Below, in pieces: positions 28,230 through 37,509 of a stretch of 64,000 nucleotides of DNA; the first letter of the stretch is position 1; each line of letters opens with the position of its first letter. The stretch comes from Paraglaciecola mesophila (GTDB lineage Bacteria; Pseudomonadota; Gammaproteobacteria; Enterobacterales; Alteromonadaceae): positions 1,178,001 through 1,242,000 of the forward strand of contig NZ_CP047656.1 of the NCBI RefSeq assembly GCF_009906955.1. Direction: 5' to 3'. The notes below the pieces were generated by a model. That model had not been told where the DNA came from and made no database searches. It worked only from the letters and a program-made list of their open reading frames with translations. The translations under genes and the position numbers were made by a program.

Positions 28230-29632
28230 TATTTTTTCTCAGTTAGGGGGATAGAAACACGGAAACACACATCCGCGTAATCCACGTCTACAATTTCAAC
28301 TTTACCTCGCATCATACGCGCACAATCGGCTACGATCGACAACCCCAGTCCAGATCCAATAATCCGGTCATTTCGTTTTCCTTCACCGCGATTAAATGGT
28401 TCAAATAAAATAGCTCGTTGCTCAGGTGATATTTTTTGCCCACGATTGGACACATCAAGCACCTGAACATGTTTCTCTTGATAAAGTTTGATATTGATTG
28501 GCCGCCCTTTACTACCATGAGCAATGGCATTTGATAACAAGTTATCCAAAATACGACGAAACAATTTCGCATCTGCATACACTTGGTTTAATTCTATTTT
28601 GGTATCTAATTCATGCTTGTTTTGTTGTAAGGCCAAGCGATTATCCGTAATAAACTCTTCCATCAACGTCGCCGTTTTTAACCATTGGAAATCAGGTTTT
28701 GCCTGTTGCAGCAGCAAATTGTAGTCAAGCAACTGCATGATCAGAGTGTTTAATCGATCCGTGCTGCTATTAAGCAACGACATCACTTCCATTTGCTGTT
28801 CCGTTAACTCTCCCACCACTTGCTCAGTTAATAATGAACAGCCCTCTTTGATACTAGCCAGCGGTGTTTTAAGCTCATGAGAAGCATGGCGTAGCAACGC
28901 GTGGCGAAGATGCTCTAATTGGGTTAACCGATCTGCAAGACGGTGTAACTTGCGCTCGACTAAAATAAGTTCTTTGGGCCCGGAGTTAGAGATTTCTGGC
29001 AGCTCATCTTCTTGTAGAGAGATAGCCTGAATAACATGCTCCAATTTACGAACAGGTCGCAAAATCAACTGACTACCAAAAATGATCAACATTAAACTGA
29101 TACTGACCAACAAAGCAGTCAGCCAAGCTTGGGTCTGCTGCACAGAGCTGACATAGCCCTGTCGTTTTTTGATCCTGTCATCGAGCAACGAATCAACGCT
29201 TTGCCCTAATTCGGTTAATGCCCTACGGAATTCTGCAAGTTGTGCGTCCAGTAGTAATTGATCGCTTAACCTGTCATAGCTTCGAAACCAAGTTAAACGC
29301 TCAGAGAGAACATGACACTCTTGTGAGTTTTCTAACTGTACACATAAACTACCTAAGGCTTCTGTAAAACGCTCGACGTATTTGTCAGATAGCTCTTTCA
29401 ATTCCGCTTTATCTAACACGTGGTACTGACGGATCAACCGTTCAATATCCACTGAAAAACTTTCAAGGCTATTTACTCGCCGAACCATAGCCACCGAAAA
29501 CTCGGCTTCATTGGTAGCAATCTCCCCCATTCTTCCTAATGTTATTTGGCTGTGCCATAGCAGTACCACTAATGGCACCAGCACGAGTGCAAAGCTGACT
29601 AAAGTAAGCTGGCGTAACGATCCAAGCTGCAT
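28229..29632 (-). CDS. glrK: Sensor histidine kinase GlrK/QseE
   Basis: From the ATG at 29632 (AGGA site 6 nt upstream) the kinase is 467 residues. It has membrane segments near 8-26 and 170-190, a helical periplasmic domain between them, HAMP, then the H box H-A-S-H-E-L-K-T-P with phospho-acceptor His252, the N box (L-L-S-N-A-I-A-H-G) and ATP-binding G boxes (G-S-G-L-G-L-S-I). S-L-R-Q-L near the N terminus and the following membrane segment resemble E. coli GlrK. It signals to GlrR. An upstream in-frame start (29704) is less likely. Confidence 0.92.
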   Translation of the reverse strand: MQLGSLRQLTLVSFALVLVPLVVLLWHSQITLGRMGEIATNEAEFSVAMVRRVNSLESFSVDIERLIRQYHVLDKAELKELSDKYVERFTEALGSLCVQLENSQECHVLSERLTWFRSYDRLSDQLLLDAQLAEFRRALTELGQSVDSLLDDRIKKRQGYVSSVQQTQAWLTALLVSISLMLIIFGSQLILRPVRKLEHVIQAISLQEDELPEISNSGPKELILVERKLHRLADRLTQLEHLRHALLRHASHELKTPLASIKEGCSLLTEQVVGELTEQQMEVMSLLNSSTDRLNTLIMQLLDYNLLLQQAKPDFQWLKTATLMEEFITDNRLALQQNKHELDTKIELNQVYADAKLFRRILDNLLSNAIAHGSKGRPINIKLYQEKHVQVLDVSNRGQKISPEQRAILFEPFNRGEGKRNDRIIGSGLGLSIVADCARMMRGKVEIVDVDYADVCFRVSIPLTEKK

Positions 29633-29747
29633 TGGCAATCCTAACAATCTAATCCTTCCTAATTGGCCAGCATAATAGCAAAAGGTGGTAACACTAGGCA
29701 GCAAATATCATGGTTTAACCTAATGCATAACAGATTTTCGACCTCGC

Positions 29748-30014
29748 TTAGTTCAAAGCGCTGCCATGGGATCGTCTAACGTGAACCGTGGTTAATTCAT
29801 GACGGCTAATCAAACCATCACCATTAATATCAATACGGCTAAATGACTCAAGGATGATTGGATCGGCCACCGCCTCTTTTATCGATATCTCACCGTCGGC
29901 GTTTTTGTCCAGACGTTGCAAAATATCATCCTGTGGCTGAGATGGGATAGCTATAGCAAAACTACTTGAAACCGTAAGTAGGCAAGAAATGAATTTACAG
30001 AAAGCGCGTTTCAT
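29748..30014 (-). CDS. Small exported EF-hand protein
   Basis: An 88-residue protein from the ATG at 30014: signal peptide over about residues 1-22, then two canonical EF-hand loops, D-K-N-A-D-G-E-I-S-I-K-E (36-47) and D-I-N-G-D-G-L-I-S-R-H-E (62-73). Both loops have all acidic and Gly/Ile positions needed for calcium binding. It is probably a periplasmic calcium-binding protein of unknown role. It lies 115 nt upstream of glrK on the same strand and might be cotranscribed (inference). A longer reading to 30095 spoils the signal peptide. Confidence 0.8.
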   Translation of the reverse strand: MKRAFCKFISCLLTVSSSFAIAIPSQPQDDILQRLDKNADGEISIKEAVADPIILESFSRIDINGDGLISRHELTTVHVRRSHGSALN

Positions 30015-30473
30015 GAATGTTATATCCGCAGCACGAAGGCAAAATTGGGTTCGTTGAAAAAGATAAATAGCATCCTTGCCTTGCAATAAGCGCAACTCGT
30101 AAGTCTAGCTAAAAATGAACAAGAGCCATCAGTTGCAAACGCCATCGCAGCCAATAACAGTATTAGTGTCGACCCTTATTATTTTCACCATACCTGCTAT
30201 CCATGCATCACTCCCGAGGAACCAGTCGAGAAAAGTACGATTACAACTTTAGTATTACAATATCTGAGCCAGTTTTATTTAAGCCTTTAAAATCAGTTTG
30301 TTACATTGAAAACAGGAGAATAGTTCGAGGAGCCAGTAAGATTAAATGTCGCGAATTAAAGACAAAAATAAGCATACTGTCAATGAGCGAGGGAAAACGC
30401 TGCAGAACTAGCGACTTGTGAGGGAATGCATTAACTTACAAGTGTATCCAATTAGACACACCATGCAAAAAGG
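30015..30473. other. Intergenic region between the EF-hand and TerB-like genes
   Basis: About 460 nt without a gene I can support. A 72-codon plus-strand frame at 30203-30421 has no ribosome-binding site, no recognisable domain and an unusual composition. No strong hairpin or RNA gene is seen. It should carry the EF-hand promoter on the minus strand. Confidence 0.5.
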
Positions 30474-30923
30474 TTACAACTCGCCGGCCGCAGCAAGTTT
30501 ACTTTTAATGAATTGACTATGGGAAACATACAGAAGGTCAGCAACCCTTCTTATCATGTGTTCCTCTTCGGGATCCAGTACATCATCTGCGTAGGCTATT
30601 TCCCAAAGCGCATCGATAATGCCGCGGCGCTGATCTGGCGTGCAAGTATCATTGATAACCCGAGTAAATTGCGAAAAATCTACCGCTTGGGCGGCTTTAT
30701 CTTTGGTCAAATCAAGTAGTTCACTCAATTGAGTGTCATCTAAGGTAAAACGTGTACGTAGGATATGTTCATAAGCGCTCTGTTCTTCTGCGCTAAAGTC
30801 ACCATCGGCCCGCATTAATTCGTAAAGTAAAACTGCAGTGGCTACTTCTGGGTTGTTCCCCCGCCCTGTCTGTTTGTCTTGACGTGTCTTTTCTTCAAAC
30901 CAATTTACTAACTTTGACAACAT
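30474..30923 (-). CDS. TerB-like helical protein
   Basis: A 149-residue protein of the TerB/tellurite-resistance-like fold: mostly helical with two acidic, possibly metal-binding turns, L-M-R-A-D-G-D-F-S-A-E-E and A-Y-A-D-D-V-L-D-P-E-E-E. It stands alone with no ter-operon partners, so tellurite resistance should not be inferred. The ATG at 30923 has GAGAAG 5 nt upstream; a GTG at 30929 is possible. Role unknown. Confidence 0.8.
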   Translation of the reverse strand: MLSKLVNWFEEKTRQDKQTGRGNNPEVATAVLLYELMRADGDFSAEEQSAYEHILRTRFTLDDTQLSELLDLTKDKAAQAVDFSQFTRVINDTCTPDQRRGIIDALWEIAYADDVLDPEEEHMIRRVADLLYVSHSQFIKSKLAAAGEL

Positions 30924-31019
30924 AACCACTTCTCTTTCATTTTTTAATTACCCTTATATCTAACGATTATTAAGCAGATTACAAGAGGGAATGAACAATG
31001 TATCGATAAACGGTCGCTC

Positions 31020-32081
31020 TTACGCGCTAAACATGACGAGATGCTTAAGATCTAAGCGGATGCCGATCCGTTCACCAAGAGCGTGGTCGTGGTGACTAGG
31101 AGCTAAGCAAAGCACAGTTGCCGTTGGATCATCATGCAAAGCAAGTTCATAGAGTATGTGTGCACCTTTAAATGCACGCGCCATGACCAACGCCACATTC
31201 GGACTATTGTCATCATGAACTATGTCATCTGGACGCACCAATACATCAATGTGTGTAGCACCTGCGAACTGTACTATTTGTTCTTGAGTGAGAGAAAAGA
31301 CACCCAGCTTGGTTTTAAGGTGAATGTCGTCTGTGTTATCCGTCACCATAATTTGCCCGGGTAACAAGGTGCCTTGGCCAATGAAACCAGCGACAAATTT
31401 GTCTACAGGCCGGTGATACAACTGATATGCCGTTGCCCACTGTAACAAATGCCCCGCATTTAAGACCCCTATTTTATCAGCCATGGCAAAAGCTTCATGC
31501 TGATCATGAGTGACTAGCAGTGCACTCGTACCTGCTCGCTTTAGAATACGCCTAATATCTTGCGCTAAGTCTTCGCGTAGCTCAGCATCTAAACTTGAAA
31601 ACGGCTCATCAAGCAATAATAGATCAGGTCTGACCGCCAGCGCACGCGCAAGGGCCACCCTTTGTTGTTGACCGCCTGATAAGGCGTGAGTGAAGCGTTC
31701 ACCTATATCAGGCAAGCCCACTAAGCTAAGTAGTTCATCAACCCGTTGAGCCTTTTCTTTGGCGCTACTGAGATGTAATCCAAACGCAATATTTTGCGCT
31801 ACGTTTAAGTGTGGAAACAGGGCAAAGTCCTGAAAGACAACGGCGACTTTGCGCTTATCCGGTGCGATATGCGTATCTACACTGGCAACCTGTGCACCTC
31901 TTAGGGCAATCTCTCCTCGGGTAACAGGTTCAAACCCCGCAATTGCTCGCAAAATAGACGTTTTTCCGCATCCTGATGGTCCCAATAAGCAGCCTATTTC
32001 TCCAGAGTTGAGCGAGAAAGTCACCTCATTCACCACCGTTTTATTGTCGTAGGCAATACTGATATTGTTCAAATCAAGCAT
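31020..32081 (-). CDS. fbpC: Ferric iron ABC transporter ATP-binding protein
   Basis: A 353-residue ATPase of the FbpC/AfuC type that powers ferric-ion uptake from the periplasm. Walker A G-P-S-G-C-G-K-T (34-41), signature L-S-G-G-Q-Q-Q-R, Walker B L-L-L-L-D-E-P and the H-loop T-H-D-Q are intact. A C-terminal TOBE-like regulatory region follows from about 240. It is 41 nt downstream of fbpB and completes the fbpABC operon, which starts after a Fur box. Substrate is inferred from the binding protein and the Fur site. Confidence 0.9.
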   Translation of the reverse strand: MLDLNNISIAYDNKTVVNEVTFSLNSGEIGCLLGPSGCGKTSILRAIAGFEPVTRGEIALRGAQVASVDTHIAPDKRKVAVVFQDFALFPHLNVAQNIAFGLHLSSAKEKAQRVDELLSLVGLPDIGERFTHALSGGQQQRVALARALAVRPDLLLLDEPFSSLDAELREDLAQDIRRILKRAGTSALLVTHDQHEAFAMADKIGVLNAGHLLQWATAYQLYHRPVDKFVAGFIGQGTLLPGQIMVTDNTDDIHLKTKLGVFSLTQEQIVQFAGATHIDVLVRPDDIVHDDNSPNVALVMARAFKGAHILYELALHDDPTATVLCLAPSHHDHALGERIGIRLDLKHLVMFSA

Positions 32082-32122
32082 ATGGTTCCACCTTCATAAC
32101 AGCGCACTCTCATTTACCTTTG

Positions 32123-33760
32123 TCACCGATTTTGACCTGACTCAAGTGCTCTGGTTAATAATATAACCGGTAATATTCCAACCAATACTATGGCTATTGC
32201 CGGAACCGCCGCATCTTGAAGCCGCTCTTCTGAGGCCAGCTCAAATGTTCTTACTGCTAACGTATTAAAATTAAAGGGGCGCAGAATGAGTGTAGCGGGC
32301 AGTTCTTTTAATACATCGACAAAAACCAGCAATAGAGCACTGAGTACGCTAGCGCGTAGCAAGGGTATGTGAACAGTTTTTAACACAGCAAAAGAGGACA
32401 ACCCCATGGAGCGTGCCGCGTCATCCATACTTGGTTTGATGCGTTGTAATCCAGCTTCAACATTGTGTAATGCGACTGCCAAAAAGCGCACAGAGTAAGC
32501 CAGAAGTAGCGCAACTAATGTACCTGAAAATATCAAGCCAACACTGATATCAAACAGCGATTCGCTAAGCGCATTCAAAGCATCATCTGCGGCGCTTAAC
32601 ATCAGCATTGCGCCAATAGCAATTACTGTACCTGGTATCGCATAACCCAAACTCGCTATTTGCACCTGAGAATTGAGTAACCAGTGGCTACGTAAACGCT
32701 TCGCGTAAGCAAACAACAATGCTAAACCAACAGCAATCAACGCAGCGCTTGCTGCTAAGTAAAAGCTATTCCAAATCAAATCGATAAAGCTCTTATCAAT
32801 TTGCGTGGCCGCACGTTCTGCTGCCCAAATTAACAATTGCGCACAAGGAATAATAAACCCTAAAGATACTGGCAACAAACAAGCAATCACAGCCCACACT
32901 GCGGCTCCCGGCGTCAAAGTTAAGCGTTTAGCGCTATTTTGCTTTTGGCCTTGATGAAAGTAGCGTAAGCGACGACGAGAGTTTTTTTCAATCAACAAAA
33001 GTACCAGCACAAAACTGGTTAGCACGGCAGCTAATTGCGCCGCCCCAATAGCATTTCCTAGACCGTTCCAAGTACGAAAAATACCCGTGGTAAAGGTACT
33101 AATACCAAAATATTGCACGGTGCCATAGTCTGCAAAAGCTTCCATCATAGCCAATGCAGTACCGGTTAAAATGGCCGGACGAGCTAGCGGAAAAGCAACT
33201 TTACGAAAGTAACCAAAGCCGCTAACGCCCATGCTACGGCTTGCTTCATAAAAGCTAGCTGATTGCTCTGAAAATGCCGTGCGCGCTAACATGTACACGT
33301 AAGGATAAAGCACCAGTGATAACATCAATATTGCACCGCCTACTGAACGCACATCAGGAAACCAATAATCATGATATGTCCAGTTGAAGGTCGCGCGCAG
33401 GTGTGTTTGTAATGGCCCAGCCACATCCAACATACCAGTATAGGTATACGCTAGAATGTAGGCAGGCATTGCCATAGGTAGCAGAATAAGCCACTGTAAC
33501 GTGCCACGCCCAGCAAACTCGTAGCGAGCCACCAGCCAAGCTAAGCTTGTACCTAGCAATAGCGTCAGTCCACCCACACTAAAGGCTATCAGTAATGAAT
33601 GATAAACATAGTCATTAAGCACTGTGGCAAACAGGTGCTGCCACAAGTCTTTTTGGGGAATAAAAACGCTGGTAAAAATTAATAAAACCGGCACTGCCAA
33701 GAGTAAACTAAAGACAGTGACGGCCCATAACCACGGCTCTCGCCAAGGACTAATTTTCAA
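32123..33760 (-). CDS. fbpB: Ferric iron ABC transporter permease, fused two-domain
   Basis: A 545-residue permease made of two fused transmembrane halves of about six segments each, as in FbpB/AfuB. Each half has its own EAA loop contacting the ATPase: E-A-S-R-S-M-G-V-S-G-F in the first and D-A-A-R-S-M-G-L-S-S-F in the second. The only usable start is TTG at 33760: the frame is closed by TAG 24 nt upstream and contains no earlier start codon. No good ribosome-binding site is seen. It lies 32 nt after fbpA. Confidence 0.92.
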   Translation of the reverse strand: MKISPWREPWLWAVTVFSLLLAVPVLLIFTSVFIPQKDLWQHLFATVLNDYVYHSLLIAFSVGGLTLLLGTSLAWLVARYEFAGRGTLQWLILLPMAMPAYILAYTYTGMLDVAGPLQTHLRATFNWTYHDYWFPDVRSVGGAILMLSLVLYPYVYMLARTAFSEQSASFYEASRSMGVSGFGYFRKVAFPLARPAILTGTALAMMEAFADYGTVQYFGISTFTTGIFRTWNGLGNAIGAAQLAAVLTSFVLVLLLIEKNSRRRLRYFHQGQKQNSAKRLTLTPGAAVWAVIACLLPVSLGFIIPCAQLLIWAAERAATQIDKSFIDLIWNSFYLAASAALIAVGLALLFAYAKRLRSHWLLNSQVQIASLGYAIPGTVIAIGAMLMLSAADDALNALSESLFDISVGLIFSGTLVALLLAYSVRFLAVALHNVEAGLQRIKPSMDDAARSMGLSSFAVLKTVHIPLLRASVLSALLLVFVDVLKELPATLILRPFNFNTLAVRTFELASEERLQDAAVPAIAIVLVGILPVILLTRALESGQNR

Positions 33761-33792
33761 AAGAGAACAGATCGGTAAAGTATACTATCGGG

Positions 33793-34809
33793 CTATTTCC
33801 AACCTGCTTTATCCATCAAAATCACTGCTTGACGGTTTAATTCGCCCACTTTAGCAAGATCCACATCTTCGGCTTTAAAGTCACCGAATGTTGTCAACAC
33901 TTCACTTTGCTCAACATCAGCGCGTAAGGGGTACTCATGATTCGTTTTTGCATACCACTCTTGGGACTCTTCCTGCAGCATGAAACTGACTAGCTTTTGC
34001 GCTGCGGCGGCATTAGGAGCGTGCTTCGTTATGGCTGCACCAGAAATATTGACGTGGGCGCCACGATCTTGTTGATTCGGCCATACCACTTTGACCTTGC
34101 TGGCCGTTTCTCGCGTAGCGTCGTCTCCATCACTGGCCATACCGGCTAAATAGTAGGTGTTGGCAATGGCGATATCACACTGACCTGCCACAACGGCTTT
34201 AATTTGGTCGCGATCTCCACCTTTGGGCGTGCGCGCGAAATTCTTAACAAAATCATTTAACCAAGCTTGAGTTTTCTCTTCACCAAGCTGAGCAATCATA
34301 GCGGCCACCATGGACTGGTTATAAATATTGCTTGAGGAACGGATACAGATTCTACCACGCCATTGTTCATCGGCTAAGTCTTCCATACGAGACAACTGGC
34401 TGACATCAACGCGCTCAGGGGCTACCATAAAAGGCCGCGCTCTTAAGGTAAAACCAACCCAGTTGCTATCTGGGTCAATATAGTTTTGCGCAATCAATCC
34501 TTTAAACGCATCTGTTTCAATCGCTTGAGTTAGACCTTGCTCTTTTGCACGGTATAGTCGACCTACATCTGTGGTAATTAAGATATCCGCCGGGCTGTAC
34601 TTCCCTTCACTTTTAAGGCGGGTTATAAGCGCATCGGCTTTGCCGGTAACAAGGTTAACAGATATACCCGTATCAGAACTAAACTTATCGAGCAACGGCT
34701 TGATAAGCGCCTCTTTTCGCGCGGAATACACATTAACTTCTTGCGCAGTTGCAAAAGCACTAACGGAAACACAACTGACTAAACCGACTAATTTAAGAAA
34801 ACGTTTCAA
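33793..34809 (-). CDS. fbpA: Ferric iron ABC transporter periplasmic binding protein
   Basis: A 338-residue exported binding protein. The signal peptide ends at A-F-A-T-A (22). The mature protein opens Q-E-V-N-V-Y-S-A-R, typical of FutA/IdiA/FbpA ferric-binding proteins. Tyr219-Tyr220 (A-N-T-Y-Y-L-A-G) is the conserved iron-ligand pair, with Tyr28 and Tyr163 as further likely ligands. First gene of fbpABC, preceded by a Fur box, so expression should rise under iron limitation. Confidence 0.92.
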   Translation of the reverse strand: MKRFLKLVGLVSCVSVSAFATAQEVNVYSARKEALIKPLLDKFSSDTGISVNLVTGKADALITRLKSEGKYSPADILITTDVGRLYRAKEQGLTQAIETDAFKGLIAQNYIDPDSNWVGFTLRARPFMVAPERVDVSQLSRMEDLADEQWRGRICIRSSSNIYNQSMVAAMIAQLGEEKTQAWLNDFVKNFARTPKGGDRDQIKAVVAGQCDIAIANTYYLAGMASDGDDATRETASKVKVVWPNQQDRGAHVNISGAAITKHAPNAAAAQKLVSFMLQEESQEWYAKTNHEYPLRADVEQSEVLTTFGDFKAEDVDLAKVGELNRQAVILMDKAGWK

Positions 34810-34860
34810 ACCTATATCCTGTTCTAAATACTATTTATCGAATGCGTGACAGCCTAAATC

Positions 34861-34881
34861 AATTGAGAATAATTATCAATT
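34861..34881 (-). promoter_or_regulatory. Fur box upstream of fbpA
   Basis: The near-palindrome AATTGATAATTATTCTCAATT (minus strand, 21 nt written here as AATTGATAAT then TATTCTCAATT) centres on a GATAAT-type Fur motif. It lies about 52-72 nt upstream of the fbpA start, after the end of the GNAT gene, where the promoter is expected. Confidence 0.7.
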
Positions 34882-34891
34882 AGGTAGTGTT

Positions 34892-35353
34892 TTATTGACT
34901 TTCAAACATAAGGTAATGACTTTCACCCATGTCTAACGCCTCATAAGTGCGTTGGGCAACCAGATTTTCCCGCTCAACGTAAAGACGGTAGCCACACACA
35001 TTACCAGCTTCATCGCCAAGTGCCCGCACCTTACCATATAGAGCACTATAAAGCCCTTTACGGCGAAATTGCGGCACAATATAAACACTTTGTACCCACC
35101 AAAATTCGCTGTTTCGCCAATCACTCCACTCGGTTGTGACCATCAAGCTACCAACCACTTGCTCGTCAATTTCAGCGACCAGATAAAAGCCTTTGCTTGC
35201 ATCATTAATTAGGTTGCTTACCCCCAACGTTAGCACATCACTATCGAGTTGCTTACCTTCGGTTTCGTCAGCCATTAATTGGTTGAAATTAACCAAAGAT
35301 TCAATATCGCTCACTTGCGCTTTTCTGATAATGGTTTGTAAGTTCTTTTGCAT
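34892..35353 (-). CDS. GNAT-family N-acetyltransferase
   Basis: A 153-residue acetyl-CoA-dependent acetyltransferase. The acetyl-CoA pyrophosphate loop motif appears as Q-F-R-R-K-G-L-Y-S-A-L-Y, preceded by the beta-4 strand V-Q-S-V-Y-I-V-P, and the later Y-R-L-Y-V-E-R-E-N segment is typical. An AGGAT site lies just before the ATG. The substrate is unknown. It lies between the fbp operon and the partner-switch genes and does not clearly belong to either. Confidence 0.85.
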   Translation of the reverse strand: MQKNLQTIIRKAQVSDIESLVNFNQLMADETEGKQLDSDVLTLGVSNLINDASKGFYLVAEIDEQVVGSLMVTTEWSDWRNSEFWWVQSVYIVPQFRRKGLYSALYGKVRALGDEAGNVCGYRLYVERENLVAQRTYEALDMGESHYLMFESQ

Positions 35354-35388
35354 ATCCTGCCTTTTTAGCTTATCCGTGAAACATCACA

Positions 35389-37035
35389 TTATACGTTAAA
35401 CATCACTTCGACCGCGTTGCCAGCATCTAAATACCGCACGCTATCTGTTAACTCTGCCACTAACTGTATACCACGTCCAAAACAATCCTCTAAACTGGCT
35501 TGTTTTAAGCGAAGCTGATAATCAAACCCTGGTCCAGAATCCCGCACCAGAATAATTAAACTACGCTTAACGGGCTCAAATGTCAGGGTCATGGTGATTT
35601 CTGCCTGACTTAACTGGGCGAGACGCTGCATGCGCAAATCAAAATAGGTTTCAAAGCCATCTGGGGAATGCTTTAACCCTGAATCTAGTTTTAAAACCCC
35701 GTGATCTAAGGCGTTGTTATACAACTCGCTCACAACAGTAAATAAACGAGCATGCAGGGCGTACATGCCAGTCTGGCTACATACCATGTTCACCACACTT
35801 TGCACAGGATCGCCCTCTTTAATAGCGCTAGCGTCTAATTCAAAGGTCAAATGGAAAGGGATGGGGGCAATGGTTTGCTGGTGCTCCAAAGCCAAAAGGG
35901 ATTGACACGTATAGGAAACACACGTTAAGTCATCCGAAGGGTTGGTATTTTGACTAAATTGCGTAATGCGTTCAAATAACTCTGTGACCGTCACATTTGC
36001 TTGCGCGGCAACCCAATGTTCAATTTGTTTTTCACTAAGCATATTTTGCTCAGGATCCATGATTTCTATCACGCCATCTGAAAAAGCCAGTAAACGGTCA
36101 CCTAGGGTACTTTGATAGCGCTGTATTTCTTTACCCATTTCATCGGCCTCTAATATGCCTAACGCCATATGCTGTGATGAGAACCGCTCGACCACTTCCC
36201 CTTGCGCATTGAATAGCAATAGGTCAGGCATGCCACTATTCCATATTTCCAAGCGAGTTCCACAAAGACTCACATGCACGATCGCTGCGGCAAAAAACAT
36301 ATCACCAGGCAGCAACTTTAATAAGGTTTCGTTTAGCGTCGCGGCCATTTCAAATACTGATAATCCCTTACTTGCCATCGCATGAAAAGCCTGAGAAACC
36401 GGCAACGCACCGATAGCGGCAGCAAGGCCATGGCCGGTAAAGTCACCGACTAAATAATAGAGCCCACCACTAGGGCCTGCACTAAACAATAGTAAGTCAC
36501 CATTAAAATCTGTTGCGGGAAGTAACTTAAAATCTAAGTAGGGTAACAACTTGGCGTCATTCGTTACTGCATTACCGAAAATATGCTCAACAATTTTATG
36601 TTCGCGCTCCACTGCGTTGCGATAAAATTTCAATTGCTGATTTTGTTCAAATGACTTTTTACTTAATTCCCGAGTGCGTGCATGGGCACTTATTTTCGCC
36701 GCCAAAATAGTTTTGTTAAAGGGTTTGGCAACGAAATCGTCGCCCCCCACATCAAGGCAACGCACCAGACTGTCTTCGTCATCCAATGCGGTAATAAAAA
36801 TAATGGGTAGATAGATTTCATCTGTTTGAGCCTTGAGCAATGGCGCCACTTCAAAGCCGCTCATGTCTTCCATCATCACATCAAGTAACACCAGCTCAGG
36901 CTGAATGCGCTTCGCTAACGACAGTGCTTCGTGACCACTTTCTGCTTCATAGCAATCTAGATAACCATTCTGTTCTAGCATGTGCACTAATAAGAAACGG
37001 TTTAAGGAGTCATCATCAACAATAAGTATACGCAT
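35389..37035 (-). CDS. Response regulator with PP2C phosphatase and HATPase anti-sigma-kinase domains (CrsR-like)
   Basis: A 548-residue three-domain protein. Receiver: acidic residues 7-9, phospho-acceptor Asp52 (L-L-D-V-M-M). SpoIIE-type PP2C phosphatase: F-N-G-D-L-L-L-F and G-D-F-T-G-H-G-L-A-A metal-binding Asp residues. C-terminal RsbW-like HATPase: V-V-S-E-L-Y-N-N-A-L-D-H-G and R-D-S-G-P-G-F-D. This is the layout of Shewanella CrsR and Pseudomonas HsbR, which toggle an anti-sigma antagonist to control a sigma or anti-sigma factor. The antagonist (STAS) gene is immediately upstream. I start at the ATG at 37035; a GTG at 37050 adds five residues. The downstream target is not in the window. 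Confidence 0.88.
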   Translation of the reverse strand: MRILIVDDDSLNRFLLVHMLEQNGYLDCYEAESGHEALSLAKRIQPELVLLDVMMEDMSGFEVAPLLKAQTDEIYLPIIFITALDDEDSLVRCLDVGGDDFVAKPFNKTILAAKISAHARTRELSKKSFEQNQQLKFYRNAVEREHKIVEHIFGNAVTNDAKLLPYLDFKLLPATDFNGDLLLFSAGPSGGLYYLVGDFTGHGLAAAIGALPVSQAFHAMASKGLSVFEMAATLNETLLKLLPGDMFFAAAIVHVSLCGTRLEIWNSGMPDLLLFNAQGEVVERFSSQHMALGILEADEMGKEIQRYQSTLGDRLLAFSDGVIEIMDPEQNMLSEKQIEHWVAAQANVTVTELFERITQFSQNTNPSDDLTCVSYTCQSLLALEHQQTIAPIPFHLTFELDASAIKEGDPVQSVVNMVCSQTGMYALHARLFTVVSELYNNALDHGVLKLDSGLKHSPDGFETYFDLRMQRLAQLSQAEITMTLTFEPVKRSLIILVRDSGPGFDYQLRLKQASLEDCFGRGIQLVAELTDSVRYLDAGNAVEVMFNV

Positions 37036-37069
37036 AATTAGGCGAACCACCGCTTAGCTAGCAAGCAAA

Positions 37070-37375
37070 CTAGCTGATTTCAAATTTTTTATCGAAGCGT
37101 GCAATTTGTAAAATTTTAAGCACTTGCGGGCGGGTATTAGTAATTTTAAAAGTAGACACTTTACCTGATAACAGCTTTTGCATGTTCAATAACATACCCA
37201 ATGCTGAGCTATCCATGTACGCTGTTTTGTGTAAGTCGATTGTTACCTCTTCCACGTCTTCAATATCAGTTGAAAAGGCCACGCGAAAATCCTGCACTTT
37301 ACCAAAATCAAATACTTCATCAGCGACCACCGTTAATTGCTTTTTGTCAGCTGAAAATTTTCGTTCCAAACTCAT
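37070..37375 (-). CDS. STAS-domain anti-anti-sigma factor (CrsA-like)
   Basis: A 101-residue single STAS domain of the SpoIIAA/RsbV type. The regulatory phosphorylation motif is Y-M-D-S-S-A-L-G, with Ser56/Ser57 as the switch residue. It lies 34 nt upstream of the receiver/PP2C/HATPase gene on the same strand. The natural reading is that the neighbour's kinase domain phosphorylates this protein and its PP2C domain dephosphorylates it, as in CrsA-CrsR and HsbA-HsbR partner switches. The target sigma or other protein is unknown. Confidence 0.88.
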   Translation of the reverse strand: MSLERKFSADKKQLTVVADEVFDFGKVQDFRVAFSTDIEDVEEVTIDLHKTAYMDSSALGMLLNMQKLLSGKVSTFKITNTRPQVLKILQIARFDKKFEIS

Positions 37376-37509
37376 GCTTTACTCCATAAAACTGCGCTTA
37401 GTTGCTCTTACATTAAATAGCAGTTTGCGCATTTTGCCTATAAACATCACCGCTTTTTTAATAGAATCACATTTTTATTTTCATCTTCCAAGCTAAAGCG
37501 ATAGACAAC

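Noticed and set aside
30203..30421. 72-codon plus-strand frame
   Set aside because: No ribosome-binding site, no domain, no support from neighbours; the translation looks random.
30474..30923. Tellurite-resistance system
   Set aside because: A lone TerB-like fold with no terC, terD or other ter genes; TerB-like domains occur in many unrelated proteins.
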